Assembly (NCBI RefSeq): GCF_030272615.1
Contig: NC_081406.1
Coordinates: 244,023,218 to 244,087,217, forward strand
DNA from: Cryptomeria japonica
Lineage: Eukaryota; Streptophyta; Pinopsida; Cupressales; Cupressaceae
DNA: 64,000 nt
Direction: 5' to 3'
The translations under genes and the position numbers were made by a program. The first letter of the stretch is position 1; each line of letters begins with the position of its first letter. The notes beneath the pieces are model-generated. The model was not told where the DNA came from. It did not search any database and worked only from the letters and a program-made list of their open reading frames with translations. Below, piece by piece: positions 1-11,544 of this stretch.

Positions 1-526
1 GCTCGCAACCTAAAATTTTTAAGGCTTGGATGCTGACTCGTTCCTGAGGGACTAGTTTGAAGGTTTCTCTTGAGTCAAGGTTGATTAGACAAGCGAGGAC
101 GATAGTTTCAGATTCATAAAAGGATTTGTTAGCTTCTGAGTTAGAGATGGGATATCATAGATTTCTCTGAGAAATAAGAGCTTAGGTTGCTTGTTGTCAG
201 GGATTTTGAAGCAGAATTTGTCTAATCAAGGAGGAATAAAATCAAAACAAAATCGTTCACAATAGATGAGCCTTAGCAGGGTGCAGTGGATTTGATAGGC
301 ATGACTTCTAGAGTCTACAGTCATGTTGAAAAACACCAAAATGATGATTTTTCACGTGAATGAGCATCACCAAATGAAGTGTGAAAATGTTATAAATACA
401 ATGGAGTGGTGACTTAATTGGTAGAAGAGAAACTCATAAAATAAACCTTTTTCATTTTTTGAGAGTAGTTTTTTCCTCAGAAAGGAAGATGATGTTTGAG
501 CAGGATCGTGCATGGAGTTGTTGTGT

Positions 527-540
527 GCTCTGTGATACCA
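527..540 (-). promoter_or_regulatory. Primer-binding site, initiator tRNA-Met type (copia)
   Basis: The minus strand reads TGGTATCACAGAGC. The first eight bases match the usual plant copia/gypsy tRNA-Met site TGGTATCAGAGC; a CA insertion follows. It sits two bases inside the proposed LTR end. A chance match is possible. Confidence 0.4.
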
Positions 541-542
541 GA

Positions 543-1563
543 TGGGTGTTTTTTTGTTTTCTTTTGTGTGAGTTTGTTTATTGTCAGAGGGGTTGTGAAA
601 GTGAGAAGGATTGCCAGAGGGGGTGTGAAAGCCTTTTCTTGTCAAGAAAGGCCAAGCATGGCACATCCTCTGCTTCTACTCTGCCATAGGATGGCAAGGG
701 GTTTGAAGAAAGAGCCCGTAGAAACCCCGTAAGGGGAAAAACCACGGTGGGAAACCTTACCCACAATCAGATGATACTACTGTAGATAGTATGTGCATAC
801 AATAAGGGGTCTGCACATGCAGAAAGGCCAAGTGCCTAAAGCTCACTGCTCAAACACAAATAGGAGTCACACTGACTACAATTGGATGGTTAAATCCAAT
901 AATGATGTACCGGTCAAAATAGCATCTTCATATGCTGGATTCAGTATCGGTGTAGTTCTGATTGCCTTCACAAAAACCTTCCTTCAACCTTCAAATGATG
1001 TATGCGTGTATGCTTTGCTTATTCTCGCATATACCTTATTACAAATATTTTTCCCAATCGCATATCAATCTTACAAATAAGATCTTACATATATACCAAA
1101 GCCTAGGACCAAAATGTATAGGTCGGCTTTACAAAAGATATTACAATAAAAACAATTTACAAGTAAATCAATAACCGATTCAACATGTCGGCTTAATGCA
1201 TTTACAACAATAATAAATCATCTCCATAGCGTGTCGTGCTGATTTGGAATAGATAAGCATGTCGGTGCTTATCCTGGACCTATTTGCCAGTAACATCAGA
1301 TATGCAAACACGAATATACCAATGAACAAATCTCCAAGGCAAAGTGTCCAAATGATGTCTTCGACATAACCAAGTGTTTTCCATGTTATTCCAAGTGCCG
1401 GTGAACAATATATCCTATTGGTGAATAAGATACCGGTGACTGTGCATAAGTCACTTGCTTACCAGTGAACATTGCCGATTCTCCAAGTGCCAATAGGCTG
1501 ACCAGAGTTGATAAGTGTTGACATAAATGACAAAACCATATCAACATATCCAAAATACCAACA
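543..1563 (-). repeat. Probable copia 5' LTR
   Basis: On the minus strand it starts TGTTGG at 1563 and is taken to end in CA at 544-543. Near its end it carries a CCGTGGTTTTTCCC stretch, shared with the copia LTR at about 18.0 kb. It contains no convincing open frame. Bases 1564-1568 (GTGGT) are the presumed target duplication, whose partner is off the window. Confidence 0.5.
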
Positions 1564-2715
1564 GTGGTTGTAACTGTGACTCATTTGTTGTTGATAAGCC
1601 TTGATATGATTAAAAGCAGCTTGTCTTCGTTCATCCAATAGTTCTAATTCTTGTAAGCGAGAGACCCTATAGTCTTCATCATTGATAATGTTGTGCAAAG
1701 AGACTCATAAAGATGGTAGCTCGACCTCAATAGGAAACATACCTTCAGCACCATAGACAAGTGAATAAGGTGTGGCTCCTATAGGTGTGTGAACACTTGT
1801 GCGATAAGCCCAAAGTATAGGATTGAGTAGGATATGCCAATTTCAGCCAACGTCATTGATTGTCTTTTTGAGGATTTTAAGAATAGTTTTATTAGACGCC
1901 TCAGCTTGACCATTGCCTTGGGGATAATATGGAGTGGAGAAGCGATCCCAAAGTTCACGAACATCTTGGTTTTTGAAGGGACGTCCATTATCAGTGATGA
2001 TGGAGAGAGGAATACCATACCGGCAAATGATATAGTTAAGAATGAATGTAGCAATCTATTTTCCAATGACTTGTGTAAGAGGCACGACTTCAATCCATTT
2101 TGTGAAATACTCTGTAGAAATGATAATGAATTTGTGGCCATTGGAAGAAGGAGGGTGAATCTTGCCTATGAGATCGAATCCCCACTGACAAAAGGGCCAA
2201 GGAGTCGTAATCGGTTGAAGTTCTTGTGTTGGTGCATGAATAAGGTCTCCATGAATTTGACATTGCTTACATTTCTTGACAAACTGATATGAGTCTTTTT
2301 CCATATTGGCCCAGTAGTATCTAGTCTTGATGAGTTTCTTGGCTAAGGTAGGACCTCTAGAATGTGGACCACATATTCCTTCATGAAATTCACGTAACAC
2401 AATTCGAGCTTCGTACCTTTCTAAACATCTAAGGAGAGTGCCATCTAGACCTTGATGGTATAGGATACTGACTAAAATGACATATCAGAAAGATTGGTGA
2501 ATGAAAGTGAGATGTTGGTTGTTGGATAAGTCAGGAGGAAGGGTGTGGTTACGAAGGTATGTGAAAATGGAACCATATAACTGGGAATTAGAACCAACGA
2601 CCCATATCATCTCAATAGAAGTGATCTCATACGAGGGAACCAAAAGGTTATCCACCAAGAACTCATAGCGGGTTTCATTCTGCGGTAGATCGATCAGTGA
2701 GGCAATAGTAGCCAT
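1564..2715 (-). pseudogene. int: Tat integrase, C-terminus removed by copia insertion
   Basis: Integrase joins element cDNA to host DNA. The zinc domain HEGICGPH...CKQC lies at about 2385-2260. The catalytic triad is visible: Asp in WGFDLIGKI (about 2175), Asp in ITDNGRPF (about 1990) and Glu in NGQAEASNK (about 1905). The core continues through LWAYRTSVHTPIGATPYS and VYGAEGMFPIEVEL. Stops occur after VIGK (about 2056) and after KTINDVG (about 1847). The frame then runs on to ELLDERRQAAFNHIKAY and ends at SHSYNH, where the copia LTR begins at 1563. The remaining C-terminal domain should resume beyond the left edge. Confidence 0.9.
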
Positions 2716-3110
2716 GGCATCTGCGGCTCAATTATGCTCTCTTGGTATCGCTCAAAGGTAATCTTTGTGAAATATTGCTTGAAGTCATCTACCATTTTCT
2801 TGTAAGGCATTATTTTTTCATCCTTTGTTTGGTAGTCATCGGTTGCTTGACGAATTACCAGTTGAGAGTCCCCCAAAACATGAAGTTCCTAGATCTTCCA
2901 CTGAACTGCAATCCGTAATCCAATTGTTAATGCCTCGTATTCTGCTATGTTATTTGTGCAAGGGAATGGCAATCGATATGATTTTGGAATGGAATCCCCT
3001 TGAGGTGTGATAAAGAGGATGCCAACTCATGCACCATGCTACGTGTATGAGCCGTCAAAGTATAATTGCCAAGGCTTTGTGTGTGATACCATTAAGATGG
3101 ATTCATTTGG
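2694..3110 (-). pseudogene. Second (archaeal-type) RNase H of the Tat element
   Basis: Minus-strand translation gives LYFDGSYT (first catalytic Asp), then NNIAEYEALTIGL (Glu) and LGDSQLVIRQ (second Asp), spaced as in the extra RNase H of Tat-group elements. Stops follow LYFDGSYT and precede ELHVLGDSQ. A frameshift near 2710 separates it from the integrase linker. This domain is the main reason for placing the element in the Tat lineage. In this family the extra RNase H is thought to have been acquired in addition to the retroviral one. Confidence 0.85.
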
Positions 3111-3179
3111 AAATTCGGAAATTAGAGGAACATCATCTATCATGGGTGCATCTGCTAACTGATCTGTGATAGCTTGTCC

Positions 3180-4735
3180 CTTTATTGCTTTTCTGTCCAC
3201 ATATTCAATGTCGAATTCACTCTAGAGCATCACCCATTTGGCTAGTCTGCCAATAAGCGTCACCTTATTGAGAAGGCATTTCAATGGATCGATCCTTGCG
3301 ACCAGCTTAGTTTTATGAGTTAGCATGTAATGTCGTAATTTCTGCGAAGCAAAAACCATAGCGAGACACACATGCTCAATTGGTGTGTAATTTAGCTCAT
3401 AGCCAACCAAAGCACGACTGGTGTAATATACTGCCTTTTCTTTGCCCTCAAAATCTTGTTGTGCTAAGAGTGCCCCCAGTGTTGTTGATCTAGCTGATAT
3501 GTAGAGTAATAGGGGTTGTTCTGGGACTAGTGGCATCAAGACTGGCGGATTCAGAAGATAATCTTTGAGCATCTAAAAATCCTATTGAGAGTTATCATCC
3601 CATTTGAATTTGATATTTTTGTGTAGCAAATGTTGAAAAGGATGACATTTATCTGCAAGTTGTGCTATGAATCGTCGTATGGACTGGAGTCTTCCTTGTA
3701 AAGATCGAAGTTGACTGATATTTCTTGGTGGTGGCATTTCTAGGATCACTTTGACTTTTGTTGGATCAGCTTCAATTCCTCTTTTTGAAATAATGAATCC
3801 CAGGAGCTTCCTAGAGGTTACTCCAAAGACACATTTCTTGGGGTTTAGTTTTACTTTGTATTTTTCTAACCGATCAAAAATGACCGAAAGGATGTCCAAA
3901 TATGTATCTTTGTCTATTGATTTTCCTAAGAGGTCATCAACATAATCTTCTATAGTTACGCGCATGCGATCATGAAAGATAGTAGTCATGGCTCATTGGT
4001 ATGTAGCACTTGCATTCTTTAGCCCGAAGGGTATGTCATTCCAACAGAAAGTTCCCCAGGGACAAGTAAATGTTGTTTTATGCTGATCCTCGAATGCAAT
4101 TTTGATTTGATTGTAGCTAGAGAATTCGTCCATCAAAGACAACATTGCATGACCTACTGTGAGATCAACGATCAGGTCTATGTTTGGCAATGGAAAGTCA
4201 TCCTTAGGAAAAGCTTTGTTGATGTTCATGAAATCTGTACATATTCTGATGATGCGATTCAGTTTATTGACTGGTACCAAGTTGGATATCCATTCAAGAT
4301 AATCAATTGGGCCTATGAATCTGACATCCAATAATTTTTCAAGCTCTGCCTTGACTAATGTTGATGCATCTTTCTTAATTTTTGTTTTATTGGTTTTGCC
4401 CCTGGTCTAACTATCAAATGATGCATTACTAAATCCGGATCCAGTCCAGGCATATCGGCATATGACCATGCAAAATTGATTTGTTGCTCTGTGAAGAAAC
4501 TTATGAACTTTGGTCTTTCTGTCTCTGTCAGAGATTGTGCTAGGAAGATGTTATATGGAATCTCTTCCGTACCAATGTTTTTTTTTATGGTCTCCTCTAC
4601 TAATATGGATGAGTTTTCTTCATATGATGTTGGGAGAATGTCAAGCCTTCCATCTTTGGGTGCCTCAAAGAGGTTTTCACCCTCAGATACGTCGTTTCTT
4701 TTTACTTTTTTGGGGTCAGACAGTGCCACAATGTG
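3180..4735 (-). pseudogene. pol: Tat reverse transcriptase and RNase H, frameshifted
   Basis: This part copies element RNA into DNA and degrades the RNA strand. The RT entry is RPGAKPIKQKLRKM (about 4400). Finger/palm motifs follow: ICTDFMNINKAFPKDDFPLP, then LMDEFSSYNQ with the first catalytic Asp, and WNDIPFGLKNASATYQ. The YVDD catalytic box is at 3944-3933. The thumb continues as FGVTSRKLLGF. RNase H shows TLGALLAQQD and YTSRALVGYELNYTPIEH, ending near the SEFDIEYVDRK tether at about 3210. A frameshift near 4340 separates the RT start from the palm, and stops at 3990 and 3573 break the rest. Catalytic Asp residues remain, but the product could not be made intact. Confidence 0.93.
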
Positions 4736-5039
4736 GTTTTCACCGTAAAACCCTTGATTTGTTTTTTATTTTTATATTTTTGCGACTGGAAGGCCCAACA
4801 CCCTCACCAAAATATACCACGTTGTTGAGTTCTATAGTGTATCCTGCCTTATGGTCCCCAAGCAAAAGATCATCTTGTATGCCTAAATAGTTGATAAAGG
4901 CTTCATCATTTTGGAATGTGTCGAATTGTGCAGGTCCTTCATGGTCCCAATCAATAAGTTGGTGGTGAACAAGGGGAAGGCCTTCAATATTTTTGAAGTC
5001 AGGGTGTTAGGTTGCAGATACAGTTATATTTAGGTATGT

Positions 5040-6666
5040 CAAGTTAGTTTTTGAGATCATCGTTGGCACTCTCCTCATCTGTCTTGATTGTGAACAAGTC
5101 CAAATTGTCATTACTAAAAGCGCATTCTGGAACAGGTGTTCTCATTCTTCGTGATTTAGACCTAGAACCTATAGACAAAGACTGTGTGGGATCCTCAAGG
5201 GTTGTTTCTTGACCAACTTTGAATTTTCTATGAAATTACTCTTCTTTTGTGGGTTCACCTAGTTCTCTGAATGTCTCAGTGAGTTCATAGTCACTGGAGG
5301 ATTTGTCTGAACCCCATTCCCATCCATTAGAGTTGGTGGAATAATGACTCTCTCGTTGATCTTCAAAAACCTTGATTTGTAATGCTTCTTCTTCCTTTCG
5401 AGTGTTTACCCTGGAAGATATGAAACCAAGCCCTTTCGAGCGCTGATTTTTAAATGTCAATTATGGCTGCAAAGGTTGAGTGATACCTTTTTTTCTTAAG
5501 CCAAGAGGGATTTTACCATCACACCCAAACTTTTGTAAGATCTTGAATCCTTTGCCATATTTTTCACATGGTATCTTGATGTGATCTTGTGTACCATCTT
5601 CAGGGTCTTTGTAAAGCATTTTGTATAAGTCTTCTTCCATTTCACCCCACTTTTGGAATATAGTAGGATCCCATTTTAGTGTAATGATAGATACTCGTTT
5701 AGAAGGATGTGGTCATCCATATTCTTTTGGTGAACTCATAACTTGCCTCAAGCACATGGTTTGATTCAAAGTGTATTCACCCATGACTTTGACCTGATAT
5801 TTCCCTTTAAGCTCACCTTGTTTTGATGTTGAAGGTTTTAATGATTCGGGGTCAATATATGCATAGGATGGGATAGCTTCTCTATTAATTGGAATGATTG
5901 TATTGGCTTTTGGCTTCAAGTTATTGTAGTATATAAATGGATTAGGATCACCATTAACTGTTACTTCAACTCCATTGTGAGGAAACTTAATGCATTGATG
6001 GTATGTAGATGGGACTGATCTCATTTCATGAATCCATGGACGTCCTAGCAATATGTTGTATGTGAGATCGAGGTCTAGGACATGACAAACCACATCCTTT
6101 GTAACTAGCCCAACCCTGAGAGGTAAGGTGACTGTGTGTTTGGATGAATGCTCTTCATCATCATAGGCCTTGATGGTAATTTTGTTTGTAGCATTCGCAA
6201 CTTTATCTGAATATCCCAATTGTATTATTGTGTTCAAAGTACATATATTGAGACCAACTCCTCCATCTATCAAGACTAGTTTTATTCGATGTTCTTGTAG
6301 GAAGGCTTCAATGTGTAAAGGTGCATTATGTGGCTGGCTTACAGATGCGTCGTCAGCTTCGGTGAATGTAAGGGAGCCCGGAACGGAAAGGTATCCCACC
6401 ATGGCTTGAAACTGGTCCACGTTTAGATCAGTGGCGACAAAAGTGTCTCTCATTTTTTTGTCAAGAATGGCTTTATGTGTGGGGGATATGCGTAAAAGCT
6501 CAAGGATGGTGATAAGTGCGGGTGTCTTCCCTAACTGGTCTACCAGATCGTACTCCAGTTTGGTTGCTGAGGAAGCGCTGTTTTTAGCTGGAGCACCTTG
6601 CAAGGTGACCTTACCTCGATGAGTTGTAACATTACATTCATAGGTAGGTTTAGAAGAAGATCCAAT
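5040..6666 (-). pseudogene. Tat protease region with G-patch-like spacer
   Basis: The aspartic protease would mature Gag-Pol. The active-site region reads LVLIDGGVGLNICTL near 6290, giving D-G-G where many retropepsins have D-[ST]-G; D-G-G variants occur in Tat elements. The flap/C-terminal part includes NILLGRPWIHEM near 6040. Downstream, at about 5590-5450, YGKGFKILQKFG followed by GLRKKG resembles a G-patch RNA-binding motif. In-frame stops occur near 6665, 5713, 5461 and 5236. The frame matches gag, consistent with an original gag-pol fusion. The G-patch label is from motif appearance only. Confidence 0.8.
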
Positions 6667-8841
6667 TCATTTTAGGACAACTTTAGGTCTTTGGGTAGAA
6701 TTTTCAGGTGTTTTGCCCTTGATGATAATGGTAGAGACATAATTATCCATCGAAATGTAAATGATAGTTGAATCATAGTTATAAGATGCTCTGGTATAGT
6801 TGGTCTGCTCATCCATGGCTTTGGCTTTTCCCTTGTCATGTTTAGGGAATGGTTCCTTAAACATCTCATGTTCTTGATTGGATGAATATCCTTCAATCTC
6901 AATGTCACCTCTATCAATAAGATCTTGTATGATGTTCTTTAGCCGATGACAATTTCCTATTTTATGTCCCTTGCTCTTGTGATATTCGCAGTATTCGTCA
7001 TCATTCCACCAATTTGGTTTGACCTTTGGTTCATATGGAGGATTGTCAGGAATTGTTATGATCTTATTTGTTACTAGTTTCTTGAAAGTTGACTCAAGTG
7101 GTTCTCCCAATGGGTTGTATTTTCTTCATGGTTTGGAAGTTGTTTGAGTATTCACTTGGTTGGTTGTAGAACTTGATCCAGAAAAAATGATTTTGGGTCT
7201 TACTGTATTAGCATCAACAACACCATCATTGACTATGTTCTTGTTCTTGTTCCAAAATCTTGGCTTGTCTTTTCCTTTAAAGTCCTCTTTGTTTTCTTTG
7301 AATATTGTGATGACACATTGCTCAATTAGGACCTTTTATGTCGCTAAGCCTTTTTCAATGACGTCCTTGAAGGTGGACAAACTATCTTTTCTCAAGTCAT
7401 AACCAATGTCTTTGTTGACATTCTCGGTGAACATCTCTACCATTTGTTTTTGTGGAATTTCACAAGAGAACCTACTGGCTAAATTCCTCCATCGTTGCAA
7501 GAATGATGAAAAAGACTCCCCATCCTTTTGTTTGGTGTTGCACAGAGTGGTGACTGATATGTTTGTCTCTATGTTGTATGAGAAATGTTGTATAAAAGCC
7601 TCCGCTAAATCACCCCATGACTTAATTCCAGGTGGGAGTAGGGAGAACCATTCCATAGCTTGATCACCTAAGCTTTGTGGGAATAATCTCATCAGATATG
7701 TCTCTTCTGCTTCTATCTCAATGCAAGTCGTGAAAAACTGTCTTATATGTGCCTTAGGGTCTCCTTTGCCTCTATATTTATCAAACTTTGGTGTCACAAA
7801 ATGTGTAGGAAAAGGAGGCATTGGAATGCTTTTGTCAAATGGATAGGGACATATGCCTCTCATTGTGTAAGTTGGCTTTGGTGTATTTATGTCCTCCATT
7901 TTCTTTTATAAGTCCTTAATTTGCTGTTCCAAATTGTGCTTAGGTGGAGATCGACTTCTTGGACCATATCCCATGCCTCAGCCACTGGGTGGAAGAGGAG
8001 CATGTTGCATATATGGATGGTATTGATCATACACATGTTCATATGGAGGAGGTTTATAGTGATACTGCGTATAGGGACCACCTGGTATAGAGTCATGATG
8101 AGGAATGGAATATTTGTTTTGTCCATGTAAACCATATTCTACAGGCATGTCATGAGTGTGTTCTAGTGTGTTCCCCACAAATTTGACGCGGGGTTTCCTT
8201 GTGTCCAAATTTTGAACATGCCTTTGGATATCCAATTTCTTTGGTGGTTGGTCCTTAGCATTGGTATGCGATTGAGTATATTTTTCTGCATAAGAATTCC
8301 ATAATGGTCTGTGAAGGTGAGTATCATAAGCTTGACCATGTGTATGTGGGGCCTCAGGTTTTGGAAACAAAGATGATGGTGATTCAGGTACAAAATGTGG
8401 TCCTTTATTACCTCCACTACTAGGCCTCCTTTGATCCATGTTGAGTTGAGGATCTTGCAAAGGTCGATGTTCCATTATTTGAGACATGTCAAAATCGTGA
8501 GGAATCTTAGCTCCACTTTGTGCCATCACTTGTAAGAAATATTGTCTATCTCTTCTCATGATTTCCTCAACCAATCTATTAAAATGGGGATCCATGATGG
8601 AGTCTTCCACTTCTGCTGAATGTACGGAAAAGTTGTCTGTATTTTTATTGTGTGTTTCATTGTTGTTTGTATTATCCATGTTCTCAACATTTTGAATGTT
8701 TTTATAAGCGTCCATGTCAGGTAATGTGGTATGATCAGAATTGAAAAATACATCATTGTCATACTCATAGGCACTCATGTTTGCGGACTCTTGAGCCTCT
8801 TTAGCTTCTCTCCTAGATTTTTGGGAACGGGTTTCAACCAT
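6667..8841 (-). pseudogene. gag: Tat-lineage gag, broken by stop codons
   Basis: Gag forms the RNA-packaging core particle of the retroelement. The frame starts at an ATG (8841) with MVETRSQKSRREAKEAQ, and a Gln/Pro/His/Tyr-rich N-terminal region follows. The retrotransposon gag core lies at about 7340-7900, with AMEWFSLLPPGIKSW and the FLQRWRNLASRF helix. At 7000-6900 there is a CEYHKSKGHKIGNC zinc-knuckle-like motif. Stops interrupt it near 7978, 7918, 7336 and 7126, but the frame is otherwise kept, so decay was by substitution. At least one stop fits CAA to TAA (ATQKVL expected near 7336). It continues in frame into the protease region. Confidence 0.9.
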
Positions 8842-9200
8842 GAACTAGGTCTTGACCAATATGTGTGAGACTAGATGAAAAAAAATTGAAATAGTATGGA
8901 AGATCAAGAGTTGGATGGAATGTAAATGAATTTGAGGTGTACTTACAATGTCCAAAGTGTAAGACCAAGTATGTATGTAGTAGAGTAGGTGTAGCTTCCA
9001 AAGAGATGAAAGTTTCTCTTGATGGGGTAAGTTGACCTTGACTCTAAGTAAGACCAAATGAGACCCAAAGGTGATAGACCTTGATGAGGGACCACTTAGA
9101 AAAATGTTGTTGTATGTAGTGTGTTGACAAAGTAAGATGAGGACAAGCAGGTGACCTTTTGACTCAAGTTTAGACAAATGTTTCTCACACTTTTCTAACA

Positions 9201-11544
9201 TTTTCTATGACCTTTCTTCTCAGTCCTAGGATTTTTCCAATGTTCTTTCTTCTTCCTTATTTTATATCATGATCATTAAATTCTATTCTAAACCTATCTT
9301 GATCTCACCAATAAATTATCTTACTCTCTTCTTATCAATTTTTTTCATAAATATTTAATTGATTTAATTTATTCATCCTTAACTCATTTCTTTTTAATAC
9401 ATTAGTTTATTAGGGACTAGCACAAGACACCTAATAGTACCACAACTTAATTTTTAATACCTACAATGATCTCTCTGTCTTATTTTGTTTTCTAGTAGGG
9501 TGTTTTTACAATACTTTCCTTTAGGTACACTTATGGGTTTTCATCACTAGTCTCCATTAGGTTGCTATTTTTATTTTTCAACTTAATAAGAATAAATCCA
9601 ACAACCATTTAGAATTTTTAGAAAGGCATTCATATGGAGATCATGGCTTGGTATAAAAGCCTTGTCCAAGGGCTAAATTTTTTAGTAAGGGTGCTTCCTA
9701 CATAACAATCTCTAAGAACTAAGGGTAGATTCCCTATCTATATAAGGCTAAACCTAAATATATTTGTATTGTGGGGGGTGTGAAAAGGAATAAAAGTTGC
9801 TTAGATATGGTTAGATGTTGCTTTGATAGGAATAGAGGTTACTTAGATACATAGGCCTTTTAATTGGTCACTCTTTGTTTTTTAAAAAGGCACTCACATG
9901 TAAATCATTGCTTGGATAGGAAGGCTAGCAAATTTAATGTGTCAAGTTGTGATTAGAAAGTGACAAGGTGTCACATTGGCGAATGTTCATATCCACACAT
10001 GGCATTTACTTGGTCATCAGAGGATTATATTGTGGTGTGTTTTAATTGTTTGGTAAAATATATAGAAGTCTCGCTTGCATTGAGCGATTGGGAAGTAGGG
10101 CTTAGGCTTACCACATTTTGACTTACTTTTAGAGAAGGTTGTATAAAGAATCTTATGAGTTTGAAAGGAAAAGATGCAAAGATGAGTGAGGATTAGGAAA
10201 GGGATACCCAATACTAATGACAAAAGAGGTGGGATGATGATGAGGGAAAATCTAATACCACTAAATAAAATGGACAAAAAGTAAAGGAAAGGGATTAGGG
10301 ATATAGAGTGCCAAATGCACTTTTTGGTTAAGGAAAATATAGAAGTCCAAAATTCTATGACTAGAGAAATGAGTTAGGGATCATTAATGCGGGAAAATAG
10401 AAGGTGAAATAGGGTGGAAGACTTTCAAGGTTTAGAGATTGGTTTTACCACATACATTATACCTTTTGGCTATGATGGTATGCATAATTCTACTAGTTTG
10501 GGTTCAACAAGGAGGAAGGAAGATGAGAAGTGGGGTGAGGAAAATGAGTAGGGAAAATAATAAAAGCCCAATATTTTGAGACTTTAAGGAAAAGTGAATC
10601 CTCAAATTAGGAATCATAGATGGTGAATACTTAGTGCTAATGGAGAGAAAGCATGGGAAAGTGTAAGTGGAGAATAATTGTGGTTCATGGATTAGTCTTA
10701 TAGCTTAAGAAGTGCATGATTACATGGAGACCTAAAATTCTTGGGCCAAAGGCAAAGACAAAGTAGGGAGTGGAAGCATGAGTAAAGCCATGGTTAAATA
10801 CCTAGGGAACAAGAAGTCTAAAAGATTAAAATAAATTGAGGTCTCAAACAAAAATGTAAATGATGGGTTTCAATGAATGGAGGAAAGAATCCTAGCAAGA
10901 TAAAACTTATAAACCCAATAAAGGCTACAAATAAACACAATCACCCCTAACACTTAGATATTTCTATAGTTTAAGATATTTTGGCTTGTGACAAGTATAA
11001 CAAAAGACAAAATACTATAACAAGAACATTATTTAATAAGAGGGTTTATTGAAGGAACTTTTAGATTGGTTATAGATGGTGGCCAAAACATGGTTCTATT
11101 AAGAAGGGAAGCACTTGACTTAGATAAATTTGCACTTACTAATATAGGCCCTGACATCACTTAGAAAGAGCCAAGATGAAGATGTCACATAACAACTATA
11201 GAGACAAAAATATAAATTTTTGATCAAACAATAGTGATGGACTCTACAGGCAACAAAATCAAACTAAAAAAGAATTAAAAACACGATAGAGTCTTTTCAA
11301 TAAGAATGATATGCAAGGTAAAGTTCAAAAGGACAAACATCAATAAAAGGTTCCTTGATTTTATCTAAACTTTATTAGAGTGCTCATAAAAATTCTAGGA
11401 TAAGAAAAACAACATAAGAACCCATATATTAAGGTTTATTATATTTTTTTCTTTTCAAAATAGCTTCATACAAGAAACTAATCCTCATGAATTAACATGG
11501 CCTTGGACTATTCCATGGTAAAATGTGCATGGAAGTGAGTTCAT
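9201..11544. other. No gene recognised; strand-biased A+G-rich stretch
   Basis: Both strands were read and no conserved protein motif was found. Bases 9240-9600 are AT-rich and could include the 5' LTR of the Tat element, but no repeat partner is in the window. From about 10080 to 10900 the plus strand is conspicuously purine-rich, with recurring TTAGGGAT- and GGGAAAAT-like words. The 86-codon open frame on the minus strand at 10017-10277 has no recognisable features and is not called a gene. Confidence 0.5.

Larger units (their letters stand above)
1..1563 (-). mobile_element. 5' portion of a Ty1/copia-like element, running off the left edge
   Basis: Read on the minus strand, this begins at 1563 with TGTTGGTATTTTGG, a typical copia LTR opening. 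It interrupts the integrase of the Tat element exactly after its SHSYN motif. A primer-binding-like site lies at 527-540, so 543-1563 is taken as the 5' LTR and 1-526 as the start of the internal region. No gag domain is recognisable in 1-526. The 3' LTR and the second target duplication would lie outside the window. The left LTR boundary is less certain than the right one. Confidence 0.55.
1564..9200 (-). mobile_element. Ty3/gypsy element of the Tat lineage, decayed, interrupted by a copia LTR
   Basis: On the minus strand the domain order is gag, protease, a G-patch-like stretch, reverse transcriptase, RNase H, a second (archaeal-type) RNase H, then integrase. The second RNase H between the retroviral RNase H and the integrase marks the Tat (Tat/Retand/Ogre) group. 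Gag to the post-protease spacer stays in one frame (8841 to about 5236) apart from stop codons. Frame changes occur between 5236 and 4729, near 4340 and near 2710. The integrase is cut at 1564 by the copia element, so its C-terminus and the 3' LTR are off the window. The 5' LTR could not be delimited; untranslated leader is assumed from 8842 to about 9200. Confidence 0.93.

Noticed and set aside
1779-2141. 120-codon minus-strand frame
   Set aside because: It is the wrong frame over the integrase core; the true frame gives ITDNGRPF and GQAEASNK.
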